Of a DNA stretch of 64,000 nucleotides, positions 58,723 through 64,000 are shown in pieces. The notes under the pieces are model-generated. The model was given only the letters and a program-made list of their open reading frames with translations. It was not told the DNA's origin and made no database searches. The position numbers and the translations under genes were made by a program. The stretch is from Hyphomicrobiales bacterium (GTDB lineage: Bacteria > Pseudomonadota > Alphaproteobacteria > Rhizobiales > Rhizobiaceae), in NCBI GenBank assembly GCA_900468535.1, contig UBTY01000035.1:62001-126000 (forward strand). The letters run 5' to 3'. The stretch's first letter is position 1. Every line of letters begins with the position of its first letter.

Positions 58723-59475
58723 TTAACGACGCATGAAAGCCTCGAATGCCGACCTCGCTTCGGCGCTGTGGAGGCGTACCGAGAAATAGCGCGCTTCCTC
58801 GTCGATCCGAGCGATGATCTCGTCACGGTCGCCGCGAATGAGGTCGCGGGCGATACGCAGTGCTTCCGGCGGCTTGGTGGCGAGCGCCGAGGCAGCCTTG
58901 AGGGCTGCTGTCTCGACCTCTTCGGGCGGGCAGAGCCGCCACACGATGCCCGCACTTTTTGCCTCTTCGCCGGAGAAGGCCTCGCCGGCCGCTAGCAATG
59001 CAAATGCGCGCTGATGTCCCATGACGCGCGGCGCGATCAGGCTTGATGCCGCTTCCGGCACGAGGGCCAGATCGACGAAGGGCGTGCGGAACTGGCTTCG
59101 CACCGACGCGATCGTCAGGTCGCAGTGAAGGTGCATCGTCGTGCCGATGCCGATCGCGAGCCCGTCAACGCCCGAGACGACGGGCTTCTGCGATCGAACC
59201 AGGGCATAGAGAAACTCGACGATCTCGACCGGCATGCCGCCGCCCATAGCAGCGGCGAGGAAGTCGCCAAGATCGTTGCCGGCCGAAAAGCAGCCTTCCG
59301 TACCGAGGAAGACAGTGGCGCGGATCGCCGCGTCTTGATCGGCAGCCGTCAGGGCAGCCGTCATTTTCGCGTACATGGCGCGGGTGATCGCATTCTTCTT
59401 TTCGGCGCGATTGAAGCGGATGACCTGGACGCCTGGATGGGCCTCGAGCTGTTCTACGATGATGTGGTCCGTCAT
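58723..59475 (-). CDS. Enoyl-CoA hydratase/isomerase family protein
   Basis: A 250-aa crotonase-fold protein. Oxyanion-hole segments are LGTEGCFSAGNDLGDFLAAAMGG near 55 and VSGVDGLAIGIGTTMHLHCDLTIAS near 98. One of the two usual catalytic Glu positions seems replaced in the second segment (GIGTTMHLHCDL), so isomerase or another crotonase activity is possible. It ends with the family's helical tail. It is 11 bases downstream of the acyl-CoA dehydrogenase gene and surely in the same operon, for a beta-oxidation-like pathway. Confidence 0.9.
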   Translation of the reverse strand: MTDHIIVEQLEAHPGVQVIRFNRAEKKNAITRAMYAKMTAALTAADQDAAIRATVFLGTEGCFSAGNDLGDFLAAAMGGGMPVEIVEFLYALVRSQKPVVSGVDGLAIGIGTTMHLHCDLTIASVRSQFRTPFVDLALVPEAASSLIAPRVMGHQRAFALLAAGEAFSGEEAKSAGIVWRLCPPEEVETAALKAASALATKPPEALRIARDLIRGDRDEIIARIDEEARYFSVRLHSAEARSAFEAFMRR

Positions 59476-59486
59476 TGAAAACTCCC

Positions 59487-61265
59487 TCAGGCCAGGACAA
59501 GACGCGCTGCGGCAAGGCTTGCCGCGCCACCGATGACGGTATCCTTGAGCGCCGCTGCCTCGGCGAGCAGGTTTTCGGCCGCGAAACGGCAGAGGGCAAC
59601 GCGAGCCGCCTGCTTGCCATCTCCGGCTTCGGCAAGCGCACCCTTCGCAAGGTAGGAACCCGTCAATGCGAGGCCGAAGAGGCGCAGATAGGGGGTGGCG
59701 CCCGAAAGCGCTTCGACCGTGCGGCCCGCGGCAAGCTCAGCGAGAAGCCAGTCGGTGGTCTCGGCCAGATCGGTGATCGCGGCATCCAGCCGGTTTGCTG
59801 TCGATCCGAAGCCATCGAGGTTCGAGCGGCGAACGTCGTCGGCAATGGCGTTCAATTCTGCAATCAGGCTTCTGATCTCGGCGCCACCGGACAGCGGGAG
59901 CTTGCGGGTCACCAGATCGATTGCCTGAATGCCGTTGGTACCTTCGTAGATCGGGGCGATGCGGGCATCGCGGAGATAGCGGGCGGCGCCTGTTTCCTCG
60001 ATGAAGCCCATGCCGCCATGCACCTGTATACCGAGCGACGCGACATCGACGCCGACATCGGTGGAGAAGGCCTTGGCAATCGGGGTCAGCAATGCTGCCC
60101 TCTCCTGCCAGTGCTGCGAGTTGTCGGACGCGCGGCGGGCCATGTCGATCGCGTGGGCGCAACTGTAAGAGATGGAACGGGCGCCCTGGGTCAGTGCCTT
60201 CATGGTCAGCAGCATGCGGGCGACATCCGGATGCTCGATGATCGGGCTCATGCCGGAACCGCTCCAGCCTGGGGCCTTGCCCTGCGTGCGTTCGCCGGCG
60301 AAGGCAACAGCCTTCTGCGTGGCGGCTTCCGCAACGGCGACGCCCTGCATTCCAACGGCCAGGCGCGCATTGTTCATCATCGTGAACATGCAGGCGAGGC
60401 CCTTGTTTTCCTCGCCGACCAGCCAGCCGATTGCACCCCTTTCCGCACCGAAGCGGCCGTCGCCGAAGATCATCGTGCAGGTTGGCGAGCCATGGATGCC
60501 GAGCTTGTGTTCCAGCGCGTGGGCAAACAGGTCATTTCTTTCACCGAGAGATCCGTCGGCATCGACCATGAACTTCGGAACCAGAAACAGCGATATGCCG
60601 CGCGTGCCGGCCGGCGCATCGGGCAGACGGGCGAGAACGAGGTGGACGATGTTATCAGCCGCATCGTGCTCACCCCAAGTGATGAAGATCTTCTGGCCGA
60701 ATATCCGATAGGTGCCGTCGTCGCGGCGCTCGGCGCGTGTCCGGAGAGCGCCGAGGTCGGAGCCGGCATGCGGCTCCGTCAGGTTCATCGTGCCGGTCCA
60801 CTCGCCGGAAACGAGCTTGGGCAGATAGGTCTGCTTCAGTGCATCGCTGCCGTGCGCATGGAGTGCCTCGACCGCTCCCATCGTCAATGTGGGGCAGATC
60901 GCGAAGGCCATCGAACCGGAATTCCACATTTCGAGCGCCGCGACATTCAGCATGTGCGGAAGCGCCTGACCGCCGAATTCTTCCGCTGCCGTCAGACCAT
61001 TCCAGCCGCCAGCCGTCCAATTCCTGTAAAGATCGCGCCAGCCGTCGGCTATGGTCACCCGGCCGTCAGCGATGCGCGCTCCCTGCCGGTCGCCGATGTC
61101 GGCAAGGGGTGCGATTTCTTCCGTGGCGAAGCGCCCCGCTTCGGCCAGGATCGCATCGACAACATCCTCTTCGAGATCACCGAACGTCCCCTCTTCCAAC
61201 GCCGGGCCAAGGCCCGCGACGTGCTTGAGCGTAAATGCGATGTCCTCGACAGGCGCCTTGTACAT
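59487..61265 (-). CDS. Acyl-CoA dehydrogenase (long, DmdC-like type)
   Basis: A 592-aa FAD acyl-CoA dehydrogenase, longer than the standard 380-aa enzyme. An N-terminal extension opens YKAPVEDIAFTLKHVAGL, followed by MNLTEPHAGSDLGALRTRAE near 160 (substrate/FAD loop), FITWGEHD, QVHGGMGFIEETGAARYLRDARIAPIYEGTNGIQAIDLV near 400-440 and a C-terminal extra domain. This architecture matches the DmdC/FadE5-like group acting on methylmercaptopropionyl-CoA or medium-to-long acyl-CoAs. The substrate cannot be fixed. Operators upstream at 61342-61379 may control it. Confidence 0.92.
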   Translation of the reverse strand: MYKAPVEDIAFTLKHVAGLGPALEEGTFGDLEEDVVDAILAEAGRFATEEIAPLADIGDRQGARIADGRVTIADGWRDLYRNWTAGGWNGLTAAEEFGGQALPHMLNVAALEMWNSGSMAFAICPTLTMGAVEALHAHGSDALKQTYLPKLVSGEWTGTMNLTEPHAGSDLGALRTRAERRDDGTYRIFGQKIFITWGEHDAADNIVHLVLARLPDAPAGTRGISLFLVPKFMVDADGSLGERNDLFAHALEHKLGIHGSPTCTMIFGDGRFGAERGAIGWLVGEENKGLACMFTMMNNARLAVGMQGVAVAEAATQKAVAFAGERTQGKAPGWSGSGMSPIIEHPDVARMLLTMKALTQGARSISYSCAHAIDMARRASDNSQHWQERAALLTPIAKAFSTDVGVDVASLGIQVHGGMGFIEETGAARYLRDARIAPIYEGTNGIQAIDLVTRKLPLSGGAEIRSLIAELNAIADDVRRSNLDGFGSTANRLDAAITDLAETTDWLLAELAAGRTVEALSGATPYLRLFGLALTGSYLAKGALAEAGDGKQAARVALCRFAAENLLAEAAALKDTVIGGAASLAAARLVLA

Positions 61266-61341
61266 GGTCTGCGATCTCCTCGTATGACGGTCGGGCGGGC
61301 AAATACCTCAACCTCTCCTCCGTCGGCAGAGCTAATTGATT

Positions 61342-61357
61342 TTTACGTAAACGTCAA
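61342..61357. promoter_or_regulatory. Candidate operator upstream of the acyl-CoA dehydrogenase operon
   Basis: TTTACGT-AA-ACGTCAA is a near-perfect inverted repeat (one mismatch) 77 bases upstream of the dehydrogenase start. It resembles MerR-type operators such as LiuR sites of branched-chain acyl-CoA genes. The resemblance is from memory. Confidence 0.45.
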
Positions 61358-61366
61358 TTTTAAAGT

Positions 61367-61379
61367 CACGGTAACCGTG
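61367..61379. promoter_or_regulatory. Second dyad, CACGGT-A-ACCGTG
   Basis: A perfect 6-bp dyad with a single spacer base, 10 bases after the first operator. The two share no half-site, so different proteins or a promoter-overlapping element may be involved. Confidence 0.35.
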
Positions 61380-61509
61380 GTTCTATAGGGCTGGAGTGTG
61401 GCGATTGGACACTTGTACAAACGACTGTCATGGAGAATGACTAGAGCGAACGCCGAGAACCACGCTGGCGAGAACACGCATGCCCGCAATCGCAAGAGGA
61501 CCAGCGACC

Positions 61510-62505
61510 ATGGATACATTGCCCGTCAATATCCCGGGATTGGTCTGGGCCTATCGTTTTGCTCCTGAAAGCGGCAAGGCGATCCGTCTGCAGAACAGTG
61601 CCGGCCCCGCCGAACTGACGACCGGGGGCGGCTTCTATTGGCTGCATCTCAACCTTGCCGACGCGCGCGTGCCGGCTTTACTGGATTCGCTCGACGGACT
61701 GAGGCCGGACGCGAAGGCAGCGCTCACCACGCACGACACGCACTCCGCCATCACGGTCGACGACCAGATGCTCTACGGCACGCTCGTCGATTGCCAGCGC
61801 GAGTTCGACCACGAGACAGCCGATCTCGGCTGGCTGCACTTTGCCATATCGGACCGGTTCATCATCACGACGCGGCTGCAGCCGCTCCGCAGCGTCGACA
61901 GGGCCCGGGCACTGATCGAAAAGAACCCGACGAAGTTCGCGCGTCCCGTCGATCTCTTCGAAATGCTGGTGATCGAGTTCCAGAGAACGCTGATATCCAT
62001 CGTCATGGAGATCACCGAAGAGCTGAACCTGATCGAGGATTACGTCTACGACAACGCGCCCCGTGACGAGCGCCGTCGCCTTGCCCCGGTGCGCAGAACG
62101 GTGGTGCGCATTCATCGGCACCTGCGAACCGTGCTAAGCCTCATGCGCCGGGCGGCCGCCTCGGATGACGAGGAAATGCCGTTCGGTTTCGAGGACATCG
62201 CCGGACGGCTGACCAGCCGACTGGAAACCGTCGATCACGACATTTACACTCTGCAGGACAGGGCGCGCCTGCTGCATGAAGAAATCGACTCCAAGCTCTC
62301 CTCGGAGACGAACCGGCACCTCTACATCCTGTCGATCATGACGGCTTTCCTGCTCCCGCCGACGCTCGTCACCGGCTTCTTCGGAATGAACACGGCCAAC
62401 CTGCCGTTCGCGCAAGGGTCGAACGGCACGGAATACGCCGTCGGCCTGATTATCGCCTCGGTCGCGCTGGCCTGGTGGCTCTTGCGGCGCGTCGACATCC
62501 TCTGA
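61510..62505 (+). CDS. CorA/ZntB-type divalent cation transporter
   Basis: A 331-aa member of the CorA superfamily. The long cytosolic domain has the usual FEMLVIEFQRTLISIVMEITEELNLIEDYVYD and RRLAPVRRTVVRIHRHL helices. The two C-terminal transmembrane helices are at about 270-290 and 305-325, separated by the selectivity motif GMN in TGFFGMNTANLPFAQG. The ZntB subgroup exports or imports zinc; CorA proper carries magnesium. The N-terminus (LPVNIPGLVWAYRF) favours ZntB. ATG 61510 is preceded by GAGGA; an in-frame ATG at 61480 is the alternative. Confidence 0.9.
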   Translation: MDTLPVNIPGLVWAYRFAPESGKAIRLQNSAGPAELTTGGGFYWLHLNLADARVPALLDSLDGLRPDAKAALTTHDTHSAITVDDQMLYGTLVDCQREFDHETADLGWLHFAISDRFIITTRLQPLRSVDRARALIEKNPTKFARPVDLFEMLVIEFQRTLISIVMEITEELNLIEDYVYDNAPRDERRRLAPVRRTVVRIHRHLRTVLSLMRRAAASDDEEMPFGFEDIAGRLTSRLETVDHDIYTLQDRARLLHEEIDSKLSSETNRHLYILSIMTAFLLPPTLVTGFFGMNTANLPFAQGSNGTEYAVGLIIASVALAWWLLRRVDIL

Positions 62506-62542
62506 TGGCAAAGTGTTCCCTCGCGTGGAACCATCGCTTTCT

Positions 62543-62658
62543 CCGTCATGCCGGCCTTGAGCCGGCATCTAGCGACACCGCGTCTGTGGTGCCAAAGAGC
62601 CTTTTTGCGCGCAAGGACTTGCGCGCGCTGGACCCCGGCTCGTAGGCCGGGGTGACGG
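62543..62658 (+). repeat. RIME-like repeat, copy C
   Basis: A 116-bp copy in the same orientation as copy B, with GCCGGCCTTGAGCCGGC at the left, GCGCGCAAGGACTTGCGCGC in the middle and GACCCCGGCT...GGCCGGGGTGACGG at the right. It lies 38 bases after the CorA/ZntB stop, between convergent genes. Confidence 0.78.
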
Positions 62659-62703
62659 CGGATAGGTTGAGCACGACACGAGTGTCGGGCTCTCTATTGT
62701 GCC

Positions 62704-63231
62704 TCAATACGGCGAGACGCATTGCCGGCGCGGGCCGCTGTTCGGCTGGAACGTATTGTCATACGCGCGATAGGAACGGTAACGCGCTTCGCACCATGCC
62801 ACGTGCGCGGAACCGCCTTCCGGAGCCGGCGCATAGCGCGGTTCGGATGCAATCGCGCCACCGATGACCGCACCCGCGCCGAAGGCGGCAAGCGGGAACC
62901 AGTAGCCGTTATAGTAGCGGTAGCCGTTGCGATAATAGGGGTAGCCACGGTAGCCGCCGTACCAACCCGGTCGGTAGGCCGGACGATAGCCAGGATAATA
63001 ACCGGGACGGTAGGCAGGCCGGTAACCGGGATAATAACCGGGGCGATAGCCCGGCCGGTAGCCGGGGCGGGCGCAGCGGCCATAGGCGCAGTACTGCACA
63101 TTCTGGACGTCGGTCTTGTCGGTGGTCGGCGCCACACCCGGCATCTGCATGGCCTGCGTTGGCATCACGCCGGCGAAAAGCATCATCGACGCGCTGATCG
63201 CGACGGCCATTTTTTTCAATCGACTAATCAT
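62704..63231 (-). CDS. BA14K family protein with Tyr/Pro/Gly/Arg repeats
   Basis: A 175-aa secreted protein. The signal peptide (residues 1-27, MISRLKKMAVAISASMMLFAGVMPTQA) starts at ATG 63231 with TTGGAG upstream. A repeat region of YRPGY/YYPGYRPA units (about 53-90) follows, then a glycine-rich hydrophobic stretch (FGAGAVIGGAIA). The C-terminus HVAWCEARYRSYRAYDNTF and following residues to QCVSPY is the BA14K motif known from a Brucella immunoreactive lectin-like protein. In rhizobia the role is unknown. Confidence 0.9.
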   Translation of the reverse strand: MISRLKKMAVAISASMMLFAGVMPTQAMQMPGVAPTTDKTDVQNVQYCAYGRCARPGYRPGYRPGYYPGYRPAYRPGYYPGYRPAYRPGWYGGYRGYPYYRNGYRYYNGYWFPLAAFGAGAVIGGAIASEPRYAPAPEGGSAHVAWCEARYRSYRAYDNTFQPNSGPRRQCVSPY

Positions 63232-63387
63232 CGAAGCTCCAATCACAAGAGGCAAAATCCCTAAACTCAACGCAGATGGTGGCATATTGTTCCCACCCTC
63301 ACTTAAATCTTGCTGTTCGCACAACATTTTAGATATGCGACATCTCTGATTAACTGGACATTAACCAGTTTTCACCACGCTCGTTCC

Positions 63388-64000
63388 ATGAGGCGCTGCA
63401 GTGGAAAATTCATCTTCCGTCTTATGCTTCTGGCGCTCGCAGCCAGTGCTCCTCAACACGCCACGGCATCCGACACCCTCCCCTGGAACGACCCTGCCAA
63501 TGCGCTTGTGGTCGACGCCTACGAACTGAATACCGTCGACTGGGAGGCGCTGCTTTCGGACAAGCGCATTTCCGGCTTCATCTCCAAGGCTTCCGATGGG
63601 TTGCCGGAATCGTTCGACTGCACGGGCGACCATGCCGGCGATACGGTGGCGCACTGCAAGACGATGTGGCGCAAATATGCCGTCAGCCGCGAACTGTTCC
63701 AGACAAGGCGGCTGGTCGCACGCGCGGCGGGACTGCTCTGGGGCGCCTACCATCTGGCAAGACCCGGAAACCCGATCGATCAGGCAAACCACTTCCTCGA
63801 TTACGCCGATCCCAAGCCCGACGAGATGATGATCCTCGATATCGAAGGTCTCGATCCGCGGAATTTCATGTCGCTCGAGGACGCGCAGATCTTCGCGGGT
63901 CACATCAAGGCACGTACGGGCCGCTATCCCGTGCTCTACACCAACAACAACACGGCCCGTTACATCGCCGCCTACCGGAACGACTACCCGGTACTTGCCC
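63388..64000 (+). CDS. Glycoside hydrolase family 25 (lysozyme-like) protein, partial at window end
   Basis: The frame is open from ATG 63388 to the window edge (at least 204 aa). Residues 1-27 form a signal peptide (FIFRLMLLALAASAPQHATA). The GH25 features are VVDAYELNTVDWEALLS, ISGFISKASDG, GAYHLARPGNPIDQANHFLDY and the catalytic DIE in MMILDIEGLD, then TGRYPVLYTNNNTARYIA. Such proteins cut peptidoglycan between MurNAc and GlcNAc. It is divergent from the BA14K gene, with 156 bases between starts. The 3' end is outside the window. Confidence 0.88.
   Translation, partial: MRRCSGKFIFRLMLLALAASAPQHATASDTLPWNDPANALVVDAYELNTVDWEALLSDKRISGFISKASDGLPESFDCTGDHAGDTVAHCKTMWRKYAVSRELFQTRRLVARAAGLLWGAYHLARPGNPIDQANHFLDYADPKPDEMMILDIEGLDPRNFMSLEDAQIFAGHIKARTGRYPVLYTNNNTARYIAAYRNDYPVLA

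Noticed and set aside
62930..63070. Short tandem repeats that could suggest a CRISPR-like array
   Set aside because: They encode the YRPGY/YYPGYRPA protein repeats of the BA14K gene in frame; unit length and lack of unique spacers do not fit CRISPR.
1..64000. tRNA genes, rRNA operon, integrase or phage genes
   Set aside because: No T-loop/acceptor patterns, rRNA segments, transposases or phage structural genes were seen by reading; a covariance search could still find a tRNA I missed.

Overview
The window is GC-rich alphaproteobacterial chromosome, almost certainly from the Rhizobiaceae (Rhizobium/Neorhizobium/Agrobacterium/Sinorhizobium group). This rests on three things seen here: the aa3 oxidase cluster with CoxF, SURF1 and DUF983 next to ispH-thrB-rnhA; the pdxH-DnaJ-fabI-aroC-ribB and xseB-dxs-tlyA gene strings; and three copies of a RIME-like (Rhizobium intergenic mosaic element) repeat. 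Most genes are core housekeeping genes. I saw no prophage, intact IS, CRISPR array, rRNA or tRNA.

Layout. 0-2.6 kb: a metal (probably zinc, AztABC-like) ABC importer operon. 2.6-12.3 kb: accessory metabolism, with a Dabb protein, glutathione-independent formaldehyde dehydrogenase, a 685-bp gene-free stretch, a small lipoprotein, a YCII protein, two paralogous Cys-type alpha/beta hydrolases facing a LysR regulator across two matching dyads, and a second LysR gene divergent from an AEC transporter. 12.4-16.6 kb (minus strand): YkgJ-type protein, rnhA, thrB, ispH, SURF1, DUF983. 16.6-18.4 kb: a less GC-rich stretch with a CPT-like kinase and a membrane protein, placed between the SURF1/DUF983 genes and ctaE. 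18.4-23.8 kb (minus): ctaE, ctaG, coxF-like, ctaB, ctaD, ctaC, a nearly complete cytochrome aa3 oxidase and assembly set. 24-30.6 kb: IalB-type protein, tldD, GNAT, MazG-like protein, D,D-carboxypeptidase with SPOR domain, polysaccharide deacetylase, pdxH.

30.7-40.5 kb: a lipoprotein, a DnaJ-type protein, fabI, a histidine phosphatase, a 273-bp MITE-like element with 33-bp terminal inverted repeats, a DUF1344 protein, a large CHASE/PAS/GGDEF/EAL protein, aroC, and ribB with a degenerate GTP cyclohydrolase II domain. 40.5-44.6 kb: a KTSC protein, a YcaQ-like glycosylase, the bioMNY biotin importer and a thioesterase. 44.8-53.9 kb: HDAC-like deacetylase, xseB, pirin, dxs, a VOC protein, a methyl-accepting chemotaxis protein (MCP), tlyA and a TrmA/RumA-type RNA methyltransferase. 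53.9-58.5 kb: two more MCPs with nearly identical signalling halves and different sensors, bordered by repeated hairpins and RIME copies. 58.7-64 kb: an enoyl-CoA hydratase/acyl-CoA dehydrogenase pair, a CorA/ZntB-type transporter, a third RIME, a BA14K protein and the start of a GH25 lysozyme-like gene.

I found no convincing new multi-gene system. The best leads are the MITE-like three-armed element at 34.15-34.42 kb, the insertion in the cta cluster, the MCP/hairpin/RIME duplication at 54-56.4 kb, the paired LysR-type dyads at 8.2 kb, and the dxs leader with 12-nt complementarity to the 16S rRNA 3' end. Functional calls come from reading motifs and from knowledge of the families. No database search was run.
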